Shown: positions 10,846 to 22,624 of the stretch, piece after piece
Numbering within the stretch: the stretch's first letter is position 1
How the letters are laid out: every line of letters starts with the position of its first letter
Assembly: GCA_030765045.1 (NCBI GenBank)
Contig: CM060963.1
Coordinates: 68,480,617-68,544,616, forward strand
From: Tenodera sinensis
Lineage: Eukaryota > Arthropoda > Insecta > Mantodea > Mantidae
Length of the DNA stretch: 64,000 nucleotides
Direction: 5' to 3'
Notes under the pieces: model-generated
What the model was told of the DNA's origin: nothing
Database searches by the model: none
Seen by the model: only the letters and a program-made list of their open reading frames with translations
Made by a program: the position numbers and the translations under genes

Positions 10846-10980
10846 CGACGAGTTACCCGTGCGTTAGGAGGTGTTGTGTTTGTGGAAATACGATGCATGT
10901 GGTTTATGAATGACGGGACACCACCCCATTTTGTACGCATCGTGCGATGATACTTAAACCTGGTTCATCAGATGAATCCT
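10846..10980 (+). pseudogene. Mariner-like transposase, middle fragment in opposite orientation
   Basis: The plus frame reads GGVVFVEIRCMWFMNDGTPPHFVRIVR, stop (TGA), YLNLVHQMN. MWF-x-x-DG-x-PPHF is the segment that carries the second catalytic Asp and normally lies directly upstream of the RWIGRGGP block. Here it faces the C-terminal block of 10576-10812 head to head, about 35 bases away, and both pieces include the PHF-to-YLN stretch. This implies either two copies or an inverted duplication of one. Confidence 0.65.
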
Positions 10981-10997
10981 TTCAGGTGAATTTTCTA

Positions 10998-11044
10998 GTG
11001 AGTGCGTATGGTTTAAGGGCCCGTCGACAACTAGGTCATTAGGA
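10998..11044 (-). repeat. Short dispersed repeat C, copy 1
   Basis: The minus strand reads aatgacctagttgtcgacgg then gcccttaaac and a cactcac end. The same block is at 15605-15659 (-) and 43420-43477 (+). It looks like the 3' end of a SINE or LINE, but the parent is not in this window. Confidence 0.5.
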
Positions 11045-11097
11045 TGGATTTTCTAAAAACCTAATGTAATCAACAGAATTTGTTAAGTAGCATGTGT

Positions 11098-11215
11098 ATA
11101 TAAAGAAGTGCGAGCACCTGCCTGCTGTGTGAAGGGCTCCGGGTTCGATTCTCCATCGGGAAGTGGCATTTTTCTCTAGCCAAGACTATCCGTTATCCTC
11201 TCCAGAGTCTGAAAG
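11098..11215 (+). repeat. Possible tRNA-derived SINE fragment
   Basis: gcacctgcctgctgtgtgaa then GGGTTCGATTCTCC, a good B box, with a non-tRNA body leading into a (GT)n tract. Confidence 0.4.
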
Positions 11216-11230
11216 TATGAATGAAAAAAT

Positions 11231-11282
<52 letters not shown>
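11231..11282. repeat. (GT)n microsatellite
   Basis: About 50 bp of uninterrupted GT. Confidence 0.95.
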
Positions 11283-11283
<1 letters not shown>

Positions 11284-11769
11284 AATGTACAAAGAAAAAA
11301 AACACAGACCCAAAACCCACATACGCAATATGTTGCGAAAGAAAATGTCACCCAAGTAACCATTGAGGTTAAACACGGGATATAAATGGAACAATTAAAA
11401 AAGAAGCCCGGTTGCGCAATGTTAAGCTGTTCATACGTACTAAAATACAAATTATTTTTAAAATGTTTCTCGGCATGGAATAGTTTACATAAGTTTTACA
11501 TAACATTTCCAATTTATATTCCTTGTTGAGCTAGAAAATGCATTTGATAAATAATTAATGAGTCTTGTAGCGCAATATGTTCCCGTCTTATTAATAACTT
11601 CGTAGGAAGCATATATAATTAGCTCATATTGGAAAAACTATTTCCAAAATTTCACTCCCATCATTTAAAAATTATATTGTAGGGAACACTTTCTAGAATC
11701 TCACTATCGAGAAAAATGCATCCAACTAAAATTCTGCTTATTTATTCGTATTAAATAGCATATAATTAA
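11283..11769. other. No gene recognised
   Basis: AT-rich; nothing recognised. Confidence 0.5.
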
Positions 11770-12937
11770 AACTCTGATGTGCTGCATTTAACTGACCTCC
11801 TTTCCTCTTAACTATTCTTATAAACAAATTCTTCTATCTTCTTCATGTTAATCGAGATAAACATATGTAGAAATTACCTTATTGCTAATTTTCTCATAGG
11901 TTCAAGGGGAATATGAGAATACAGTCTCTTAAGCGATAGTCAAATGTTATAAACCTGGTCGGTACGTGATGGCTTTCACATTCCATTCCCTCGGTATGGA
12001 ATATAGATTAAAACATGATTTTTTTTTTCTAGCACACTACTTAAATCGCTTGGTATGATCCCTTGTAATTCAAAATTATTTGTCATTGCACTGCAGATTA
12101 CTTTTACGTCATCAGTTATATACTGCAACCAAACTTCATTAGCACACTGACTGCAAAGGATTTCCTAAGATTAAACTTAAAGCTGTTTCGTTTTTACAAG
12201 GCTAATGAAAAGACTGTCATAAAAGTAAACGATTAGTAGGAACAGCTGAAGACAGCATTATAATAAATACAAATTAAACTTAAAATAAGGCTTTCCGTGG
12301 ATATATCTTGCGAAAACCGCGTTCAAGTGTTTCCATCGAAAACTGAAAGTAATAACAAGTAATATGTCGGAAATGGTGAAATCCATAAACAAAATAAATA
12401 TGAAATAAATTCTGTGTTTTAACGAGATCTACATCGCTTCTACATCGTTTGTCTAGTAAGATTTAGTTTAACGCTTATCGTTTACCACTTACAGAAAGAT
12501 GATCAAGAGAAGACAGGACTATGTAGGATATAGCCAGAAAATTCAAAATATACCTTTCATTTGCCATAAAACTATCTTAAATTTACGGCATTTTAATCAC
12601 AATCGTTAGCTATTTTTTAAATAAAAATTGTGGAAAAATTTTGCACTTATGGTGTAGTTAAGAGTGGAGGAATTTTCTTCACAATCTTTGTGTCAGATCC
12701 TTGAAAGAACTTAAGAACTTAAATGGAAACTTTTATTTTTAAATTACTTGTCGTTATGTGGACTTTGAGTTATGTTTTCACAGACACGCACACAGACATA
12801 AACACGAACGTCTTCTAAATCTGATTTTTTTATTTATGGGACCTCAAAACATACTTTTCCGGTGAAATCTCGATATCGAATTTTTTGGTTGAATGCAATG
12901 CTTCCCCTGCTCACTATACGTAATAAAGAAAGTAAAA
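11770..12937 (+). repeat. Repeat A, long diverged copy
   Basis: Head ctgatgtgctgcatttaact, middle with taggatatagccagaaaatt, slot reduced to acagacacgcacacagacat, and tail ending in the ACTATACGTAATAAAGAAAG variant. It is about 1.17 kb, longer than other copies because of extra sequence at roughly 12020-12420. Confidence 0.8.
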
Positions 12938-13310
12938 AGGCCTGATAAATATCAGAAAAACTCTCAAACCTCTACCTCTGCTGCAGATTATTGTACTGTC
13001 GCCCAACTCTCTCAATTTTACTCGGATAAAAATATTTACCCAAAAATGTTTTTGGACAATCGAGCTTAATAATAAATTAAAAAGCCAACCACATTTTTAT
13101 CGTTTCTATGCAATTATCATCGATGTTTATTTTAAATAAAAATAATTAAATTTGCAAGACTCCTAAAAAGGACTGGAACTAAGTGGAATATGATGGGTAG
13201 GAATAGTTTCTTTAAGACTAAAATAGGATATGAGTGAAGAGCTATGTTCATTCAGGAAATCCTGGAATGATGAAACGTTAACAACACTACATTAAATATA
13301 GTGGCAGCGT
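12938..13310. other. No gene recognised
   Basis: AT-rich; nothing recognised. Confidence 0.5.
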
Positions 13311-13313
13311 AAT

Positions 13314-13554
13314 GTGGAGACGCTCAAGGAAGATTATACCGTCGGCTGCTCCCAGATACTATCTCAAGAGCATTTATATGAGCAAACTGCTGCTTTCGAT
13401 CCTAAACTGATGATAAGGCTACATGAGAGATCCACATTCATAATTACCATGTCAGGTAGAGATTGCCCACTTTTAAATTCATTCCTTCATCTAAATATCA
13501 CGTTTTACTTTCTCAAATATTTATCTAAAATAAGTCTCCAACGAAGGGTTGTTG
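13314..13554 (+). other. Open frame of unknown nature
   Basis: A frame beginning METLKEDYTVGCSQIL stays open for 120 codons to 13676. Its last third is the inverted repeat A tail that starts near 13555. The first 80 codons match nothing I recognise. No promoter or splice signal supports it. Confidence 0.2.
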
Positions 13555-13706
13555 CACTAGGGAGAGGGGGCGGTAAGCAAGGGACATATTTACATATCAC
13601 CAAACAAATTAGATGCCGGAATTTCAGGGAAATTGCATTTTTGAGCCCTCCGGAACCGAAAGGAAAGCATTTTTAGAAAATATTCATGTGTGTGTACACT
13701 ATAACT
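13555..13706 (-). repeat. Repeat A tail, inverted, fused to the next head
   Basis: Minus-strand tail (ggtaagcaagggacatattt, gccggaatttcagggaaatt, aaagcatttttagaaaatat, short TG tract, actataactaaaaa). It joins at the A run to the head of the plus-strand copy at 13707. The same join recurs at 37624. Confidence 0.75.
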
Positions 13707-14773
13707 AAAAAATCTGATGTGTTGCACTCACATGACTTTATCTACTCTTGTATTAACCATTCGTACAAACTCTTATTCCTATGTCTTCTTCGTATTAGTT
13801 AAGACAAACATTTGTACAAATTATCTTACTGCTTATTTCCTTGTAGGTGCCAGAGGAATATTAGAATACAGTAGGCTTTGTGCGATAGTCAAATGTTTTA
13901 AAGCTTTGAGATTCCGTTCTCTTTGCACACTTAACATATAAAAAATGAACAACGAATGTTCCATTTCACGAAATTTTTAAGTTTTGCAAAACTCACGCAC
14001 ATAACAAGGAATCTCTCCGAAATGGTTCACCCTACAAGAAAATTTATTTGGATATAAATTGTATATTTTAGCAAGATCTACATGTTTTGTACAGTATGAT
14101 TTGGTCTATCTCTGATGGTTTACCAGTTATGCAAAAGTCGTCCAGAGTAAATACGACTACAGGAGCTATAGCCATAAAATTCAAGACATTCATTTCATTT
14201 GTCATAAAAATATCTAAAACACATAGAAAAATTTTCGAACTTTTCCATGTAAAGGAGAGTTTAGGGTGGGGCTATTTTCTTCAAAATCTTCGTGCCGCAT
14301 TCTTGAAAGATATTAAATTTAAATACTCACTTTGGTTTCTAAGCGACTTTTGGTTTTTGAGTTATGCTGTCCACTGGCACGCACGCGCACACACGCACAC
14401 GCACACGCACACGCACACGCACGCACACACACACACACACACTGACTGACTGACTGACTGACTGACTGACTGACTGACTGACTGACTGACTGACTGACTG
14501 ACTGACTGGCTGACTGGCTGGCTGGCTGACTGACTGACTGACTGACTGACTGACTGACTGACTGACTGACTGACTGACTGACTGACTGACTGACTGACTG
14601 ACTGACTGACTGACTGACTGACTGACTGACTGACTGACTGACTGACACACATGGATCTTTCCTAAAAATGCTTTTTTGGATTCAGGGGTCTCAAAACATT
14701 TCCGGTGAAATCTCGACATCGAATGTTTGGGTGGAATACAATACTTCCTCAACTTACCAGTAGAGAAAGTAAA
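13707..14773 (+). repeat. Repeat A, near-complete copy with (CA)n-(CTGA)n slot
   Basis: Complete head, middle and tail (ends CTTACCAGTAGAGAAAGTAAA). The recurrent short frames are here at 13717-13941 (74 codons) and from 14087 (running into the CA tract). The slot has grown to about 270 bp. Confidence 0.9.
14379..14646. repeat. (CA)n then (CTGA)n compound microsatellite
   Basis: CA/CG-rich dinucleotides to about 14440, then about 50 tetranucleotide units ACTG with GGCT variants at 14507-14526. Ser/Gln-Val-rich frames on the minus strand are translations of this array. Confidence 0.95.
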
Positions 14774-14774
14774 C

Positions 14775-14990
14775 ACAAAAAGTAGATTAAATACCAATCC
14801 AGATACTGTTCTTCACCCAAAGTTCCACTTTACATAGAAATTCTGTCGTCATTTTTTATTTTCTCAAAAAGTATGATTTTAATCAAACTACCATACTTTA
14901 ACAAAGTGTATATCCTGAATTTTCCGGGACTAGCCTCTGAAGTTCTTTTCACGACGTTTATGTCATAGTCATAGTGCGATATGAGATTCA
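14775..14990 (-). repeat. Repeat A, middle fragment, tail-to-tail with the preceding copy
   Basis: Diverged minus-strand middle: aaataccaatccagatactg, tttctcaaaaagtatgattt, gtgtatatcctgaattttcc. Confidence 0.6.
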
Positions 14991-15097
14991 GAACAAATTT
15001 TATGTCAAGAAATTTATGATGCCACCGTTTTTCCAGATATTGTTAGTTCTTTGGTTTCTCAAATATTTGAACGTTTTTTTAAGTGGTAATCACCATG

Positions 15098-15325
15098 ACC
15101 GCCTCCGTAGCGCAATGGTAGCGTGCCTGCTTCTGATGCTGAAGACCCAGGATCGTTCCTGGTACCAGCATGGGGATTTTTCCCCCGCTGAGAGATCTGG
15201 AATGGAATGCACTCAGCCTCCTTAGATCCCGAAGGGGCCAATTGGGGAGCTACGAGTTGAACAAGTATCGACTCCAGGTAGCGAAGGCCGCATAACTGGC
15301 CGGGACGCTGAAAGTGGGTTTAGTT
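15098..15325 (+). repeat. tRNA-derived SINE, family S2 copy 2
   Basis: Head GCCTCCGTAGCGCAATGGTA GCGTGCC (A box) and a degraded B box near 15150. The body contains gaatgcactcagcctcctta, gggagctacgagttgaacaa and ccgcataactggccgggacg. The body matches the minus-strand copies at 6900-7165 and 46130-46446. The head resembles an Arg-type tRNA. Confidence 0.7.
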
Positions 15326-15604
15326 TAGTTTTTAGATAAGTTACTATTGCATTTTTTCTCTCCTTTTCTTTTTCTTTCTTGGCCATGGAAAAAGGATGGA
15401 CTTTTTAATCCTCACACAACAGTTATGTTTTTCAAAATGGATGTTCCTTCTGTAAATGAAATGTATGTCGATTAGCAAGAAGGAAATAGAAGAAGAAACT
15501 TTTGTATTGATAGTGACTAGAAAAAGTAAAATGTTTTGAGGCGCTGCAGGCATCATCACCAAAACTATTAAGCTTAGCTTCACATTTTCATTCTGTTGTA
15601 GAGA

Positions 15605-15659
15605 ATGAGTGAGTGAGTGTGCGGATGTAGTTAAGGGCCCGTTGAAAACTATGTAACTT
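15605..15659 (-). repeat. Short dispersed repeat C, copy 2
   Basis: Minus strand caacgggcccttaactacat then a run of cactcactc, as in copies 1 and 3. Confidence 0.45.
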
Positions 15660-16109
15660 GGACGCAACTGCATTTGATTCTTACCATTCCCCAAATTCAA
15701 TTACATTCTTATAATACTCTCTTCCCTCGAGTTGTTGAATAATATGTAATCATAAAATCAATTCAGTCACTTCTGTGTCATTTAGTTAGTTTTTATTTGA
15801 ATTTTGAATCAATTTAAAGGAATCAGGTTACAATAAATTCTTTTAATCGAAAATCGGTTCTTCTTTCAATACTTCCCTTGTTATTATGTTTCTGTATTTT
15901 ATGAAAATTGTTTTATATATTTTATAATATCCACTAAATGGAAATTATAATACATTCTTAATGTATAAAATTTAAAATTGTTGGGACATGGTTTTTCTTT
16001 CTCCCCTTAACTAGCAGAAGCTACAGCTGCTTATAGGACTTTTCAATTTCTTCCCTTTGAAATATTGCTCTAGGAGCTATAGTCTGATTATATTTTAAGA
16101 GTATTGATA
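15660..16109. other. No gene recognised
   Basis: AT-rich; nothing recognised. Confidence 0.5.
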
Positions 16110-17455
<1,346 letters not shown>

Positions 17456-17492
17456 AATCCGAGTATTAGGTTTGATCATTATAGATCATAAG

Positions 17493-18240
17493 GAAAAATC
17501 CGATGTGTTGCATTCACATAACTTTCTCTATTCTTGTATTATCTATTCTTACAAGCTCTTGTTCCTTTATGTTCATGTTAGTCGAGATAAATATTTGAAG
17601 AAACTATTTTACTGCTGATTTTCTTATACATATGGGGGAATATGGGAATGCAGTAAGGTTTGAGCGATAGTCAATTATTTTAAAGCTTTGAAACTCCGTT
17701 CTCTTAGCCAAGCCAAACGAATAAAAAAGGCAATAACGACCACCCATTTGAGAGCAGTTTAAGTTCTGCAAAGGTCAGAAAAAACTGCATTTGGCCATAA
17801 CTTGTGCATTTTAACGAGAACTACATTTTTTGTATAGTAAGATTTGGCCTATTTCTTACGGTTTAGCACTTGTGCAAAAGTCATTAAGAGCAACCAGAAC
17901 TACATAGGCTAAAGACAGAAAATTCAAATTTATATTTTTGACATAAAAAATCTGAAACACATGGCATTTTAATTAAAATCGTTAGCCTTTTTTGAGAAAA
18001 AAATTTTTAATATAAAGAGTAGTTAAGGATGGAGAAATGTTTTTCAAAATTGTGGTTACGTATCCTTGAAGAGTGTTAAACTTAAATACCAACTTTGGTT
18101 TTTAACCGACTTTTCGTTTTTGAGTTATGGTGTTCACAGACACACACACAGATCGCTTTCCAAAAATGTTTTTATAGGTTCAGGGGCCTCGAAATATATA
18201 TTTATACATCTCTGCATCAGAATTTTGGATATGGATACAG
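17493..18240 (+). repeat. Repeat A, copy with truncated tail
   Basis: Head atccgatgtgttgcattcac and acataactttctctattctt, middle, short slot (acagacacacacacagatcg at about 18135), and a partial tail ending near ggatatggatacagc. The terminal AGTAGAGAAAG is lost. Confidence 0.85.
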
Positions 18241-18874
18241 CATTTTAATTGAATTCTAAGAGAACAGAATGAACCTTGATGGTTTAAACCATGAGATAAT
18301 TAAAAAATAATCAGTAAATTAAAATGCTTGTCAACTTTGGTACTTCATATTAGCAGTAAAGACGTCGTTTTTAAAAGGTCAAATGATGGCTATGATCCGT
18401 CACATCCTCTTTCATTCACTGGACCGTTCTCAAGATCTATAACCGTGTCTTGTAGCCGTCGATGGTAACCTTAGTGACAAAACAGGAAGTTCGCCAAGTC
18501 CAGGCCAATTTATGCTTGCTGGCTTCCTCCTTGCGCACCTAGACGTGCCGTTATTCCGTTTTTAGCGACACACCAATCATATTATTCCTCTGACGTTCGA
18601 TTAATAGAAACTGCGGCGCCGTACATATCGGGAGATCGTGGGCGCTTCCGGTCTACCTTCCAGTTACCAGGATTCGCGGCTTCTCAATGGAAGGATGTCC
18701 GTTAATAAAGTACATGATGTTATGTTGCCCCCACAGTCACACACGACGTCATAACCCTGCATAATTACAGTAATGCATCCGTAAAATTGGACAAAAATTG
18801 CGCAAAGTTAACGAATTAAACATTTCCATAATAAAGTGATACGAATACTAGAGTTTAAGAAAATACCATCGATT
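18241..18874. other. No gene recognised; GC-richer block 18400-18790
   Basis: The block 18400-18790 is clearly richer in G and C than its surroundings and contains gcggcgccgtacatatcggg. I cannot assign it to a family; it may be a diverged repeat. Confidence 0.4.
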
Positions 18875-19150
18875 TCTGAGAAAATCAAAATTTTCCATGT
18901 AAAGAGTAGTTTAGTGGAGGAATTTTCCTCAAAATCTTTGTATCGCACCCTTCGAAGATGTTAAACTTAAATACCAAATTTGGTTTTTAACCGATTTTTC
19001 GTTTTTGAGTTACGCTTTTCACATATACACACATGGGTCTTTCTCTAAAAATTCAGGGGACCTTAAAATATACTTTTCGGTGAAATCTTGACATCGAATT
19101 TTTGGGTCGAATACAATACTGCCCCTATTTACGTAGCAGAGAAAGTAAAA
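18875..19150 (+). repeat. Repeat A, 3' fragment
   Basis: aaatcaaaattttccatgta, then taaataccaaatttggtttt, tiny slot (cacatatacacacatgggtc), and tail ending acgtagcagagaaagtaaaa. Confidence 0.85.
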
Positions 19151-19184
19151 ATTGCTAAACACGCTTAAAGAAAGAGATAAATAA

Positions 19185-19600
19185 ACACTTAGGACAGAAA
19201 CATAAAATAAACTAAACAAATAAATAAAGAATTGGAATGACACTATGCAAAAGCACTGTTGAACAATCACAAATACTACAGGAAGAAATTTGAGTAGAGA
19301 AAATCCTTTGAATGACTATGTTATATTTCTGTTTCAAACATACAGAGAATTGTATGAGATGTATATTGAAGGGCGAGTAGAGAAAAGAAGTGTTATTGTG
19401 TTTCCTAAAAGAAATATGTTGCATTTCTATTTCAATCGTCGGAAATTCTATGAAGCGTGTGTTGAAAGGCGAGGATGCGCTCCTCGTATCCACCATGTGA
19501 ATGTAACATATTGCACAGTAAAATGGCCAACATAAAACCTCCATGAAAAAATCACTTAGATGTGTTAAGTTTCATGGTGCTGAAATATTTGTCAACTTCA
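19185..19600 (-). mobile_element. Helitron-like element, copy B3, 3' truncated
   Basis: Minus-strand sequence parallel to B1 (2730-3060): aagcactgttgaacaatcac, tacaggaagaaatttgagta, gtgaatgtaacatattgcac. The CTAG terminus is missing because a repeat A tail ends at 19150, just before it. Confidence 0.45.
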
Positions 19601-19607
19601 CACACAC

Positions 19608-19636
19608 GCAAGCAGGCACGCACGCACTTGCGCGCG

Positions 19637-19670
<34 letters not shown>

Positions 19671-19694
19671 AGGCACAGAGAGAGAGAGAGAGAA
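19608..19694. repeat. Compound (GC)n-(CA)n-(GA)n microsatellite
   Basis: cgcgcgcgcgcgc, then CA units to about 19669, then agagagagagaga to 19694. Confidence 0.95.
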
Positions 19695-21140
19695 ATTCTC
19701 ATTGCATTTTAGATAATTTAAAATGTAATCGCCGCTATGTAAAGAATTCCAAGCTGAACATTCAACGATGATTCCTCAACACTATTTGCTCGTATGTTGG
19801 AAATCCCAGTAGCATGATTTTTATTTATTTGGGGTTTATACCTCTGTCCTCTGTGGTCAGTTATTCTAGTGTAAATAGATACGTAAATAAAGGTATGTCT
19901 TACGTTGATTTTTGTTCATTGTGCAGATTCATTTGTTTGTTTTTACAATTATCACGAACGCTTTCTCTCGAACGAATCCACAGCTGCATATTGATGCACT
20001 GATGACGGCATGGTTACCAAAAATGCTTTTATGTACTACTAAAATAATTATTACAGTACTGATTATGATCAGTGATGCTTTATTTACTATGCAACTAAAG
20101 CTATACTGTATATTCTAGCAAAACACAGAAAATATAGGTTCAAGAGGACCTAAAATACACTTTAATGACTATCATATATAGTCATTAAAGTGTATATATA
20201 ATGTTTCTTAATAATGTGCATTAAAACAAAACATTTCTCCCCTAACTGAGTTGAATTGACCATGTAATATTCACTCCAAAGACTCGAAGCTTTAATATTT
20301 TTCGACTTCTAATAAACATAGGCAAACAAAGAATTGTTGTCTTCATTAACCATACACGAGTCCTTGAATTTCGTATAGCTACATAAACGAACTTTCCTTG
20401 TACTTTCTGGAAGTACCTATATTAATAGTTGCATCTTGGGCTGTTTTTAAAACTTCTTCACTCATTTTTACTTTAAATTCGCATATTAAACTAGTATTAA
20501 AATTGCAGAATACAACAATACTGTTTGTTAACGTATCGTGTCTCTTTTCGAAATCCCACATTACGCTTTTTCTGAGTATATCGTGGTGCTCTAACTTGAT
20601 TCTCTTGTTACTAAACCTCTACTTTTGTAACTAGTAGCCTAAATATCTACCAGCCTTTTACATCGCCAACTTAAGTCGCATGCACAGAAATGTGCCGATG
20701 CTTGTAGTTTCTTATAGTGCAGTGGCAGATCCTCCTTTCCCATTCCAACATTGTGTAAATCAGTCTCTTATTGGTCTGAATCTAACTCCAACCACACGCA
20801 TTTACCTATGAAAGAAAGGTTCGATCTAGGAGAACGGCGAGAGGGTTGGTGTTGGGAAAAATTGTCTGAGTAGCTAGAAGGCATTCATTGCAACGAGGTC
20901 AACATCATTTCCTCATTGAGTCCATCCCGTATTGGTTTGGTGTACAAACTCTGGCACTCAAACATTAATCTATGAACATAGTTCGGCTTCAGGCTCAGGA
21001 GCGAAATAAAAGGGTGGAGTAAAGCAAAAATTAAGTGCAGTGATAAAACCAACTAAAGGATGGTTTACGAACTCGCATGATATCGGCATGATTCTACGCC
21101 GTCGTCTCTAAATCTGTCGGATGATAATATACTGTTTCTT
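19695..21140. other. No gene recognised; 18-bp hairpin at 20155-20195
   Basis: A short repeat A tail relic (ataggttcaagaggacctaa) sits at about 20134-20153. The frames at 20379-20634 match nothing I recognise. Confidence 0.4.
20155..20195. repeat. Perfect inverted repeat, 18-bp arms, 5-base loop
   Basis: Left arm 20155-20172 (atacactttaatgactat), loop catat, right arm 20178-20195 as its exact reverse complement. It directly follows a repeat A tail relic. Confidence 0.9.
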
Positions 21141-21147
21141 GATATTC

Positions 21148-21377
21148 TGTGAGCCGAGTGGTTAGACCATTCGCTTCTCACCAAAGCGGCCCGGGTGCGA
21201 TCCCAGGCAACCGCATGTGAGATTTGTGCTGGACGAAGCAGTGCTGGGGCGGGTTTCCTCCGGGTTCTGCGGTTTCCCCCGCCATTTCATCCCACCGGTG
21301 CTCTATTTTCATTCCAGGTATCATCAGTGTCACCGCCTGCGATGCCGTATGTAGTAAAAGCGGGCGTTAAACACTAA
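21148..21377 (+). repeat. tRNA-derived SINE, family S3 copy 2
   Basis: Head GAGCCGAGTGGTTAGACC (A box) and GGGTGCGATCCCAGG (B box), then a body with atgtgagatttgtgctggac and a GC-rich centre. The head and the start of the body match 6352-6612. Confidence 0.7.
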
Positions 21378-21469
21378 AAAATTGATATTCTGTCCTGCCT
21401 TCAAGTCTCAATTCAATTCCTTGCTTTCTTATCGTTCAGAACTTCACCATTCAAGCTGCAACTATGTAC

Positions 21470-21690
21470 TTCCTCTACTTCCTCTAGGTAGTAGAGAAAG
21501 CAAAAGGCATTTTAAGAAAATTGATCTGTCTGTGCGCCTAATTAAATCACCATAATTTTTAGATATTTGAATGACATGAAATGTATATCTTGAATTTTAT
21601 GGGAATAGCTTCTGAACTCTCTTCATTCCAAATAAATGTTGTAGTTTTCTATAACTGATAAACTATAAAGATATAAACAAAAAAATCTGG
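21470..21690 (-). repeat. Repeat A, rearranged fragments
   Basis: A plus-strand tail end (taggtagtagagaaagcaaa, about 21488-21505) is followed by a minus-strand middle (tttttagatatttgaatgac, atgtatatcttgaattttat). Confidence 0.6.
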
Positions 21691-22620
21691 CAATCGATTA
21701 TCTTTCTTTTGTCTCCTTTGTGCTTTCAACGAAATGTGTAATAGAAAAAGCTCTCCAAAGGTTTATGTCAATTGTTAACATGAACTAGAGGGAAGAATGG
21801 ACTTTCGTAAAAATAATTTTTGAAATATAAACGATAAACAGCAAAGTCAAATGAATGAAATCCAAGAGATTTCTTTTTCTTTTTCTTTCCAAATTAGCTA
21901 CTAGTGACATTAAAAGTTCAAGTACAAGGCCTTCTAACTTACCCATTAAGGTATCTTTCATTCTGTTATATTTTCTTAGCATCCGCTCCGCAGTTCATGA
22001 GTGCAAGTTTCTGAGAAACCTCTGGTTTCCTATGTTATAGTTATATTTAGCTAACTCCTACAGCTTAAAGAACATCTTATAAATACGGCCACAACAAAGC
22101 ATCTAAAAATACAGCACTCGTTAGTTCAAATTTTCCGCTATTCTATTTGGGCAAATCTATCTTTATAATCCCTAAGTGCTACTTCCTCAGCGTCATTGGT
22201 TTTATTCGTAAAAAGCAAATATTAAATGTGCGTAGGAGTGGGATATACTTGCTATTGATATTCTTCTGTGGCCCTCCTGTGTCCTGTATTGGTGAGGATC
22301 CTTGTGACGTCACAAAACACGGACGTCATCAGCTCTACAGGTTCAGAACCAATATGCCACTAAGCTGATCACAAGAGAGATAAGTGCAGAGCGCATCCGG
22401 CTGTTTCTGATATGTCAGCTTATTTGTCAGGAGAATACCCGCATGGTGGCAAGAATAATAAAATCCAACACCTTCAATTGAAAATAACACCCTAAAATAA
22501 AGTTTCTTCAACACCACTCTTCACATATCCTTGGGAAAGGGCAAAGAAATCAGTACTATTAGGTTTCTGGCCCTTCATTTAGGCATTAGAAGCTTATAAT
22601 TTGGCCTAATTGATATGATT
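21691..22620. other. No gene recognised; paired CRE motifs at 22303-22328
   Basis: TGTGACGTCACA at 22303-22314 followed by GACGTCA at 22322-22328. No frame or LTR structure is evident around them. Confidence 0.4.
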
Positions 22621-22624
22621 CCTT

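Noticed and set aside
14319..14797. Ser-Gln-Val repeat proteins on the minus strand
   Set aside because: Translation of (CTGA)n; the 4-bp period gives an open frame in all phases.
15102..15175. Functional tRNA gene
   Set aside because: A box is good, but the B box and acceptor pairing are degraded and the sequence continues into a SINE body shared by two other copies.
18400..18790. GC-richer block as an exon
   Set aside because: No frame longer than chance and no recognisable protein on either strand.
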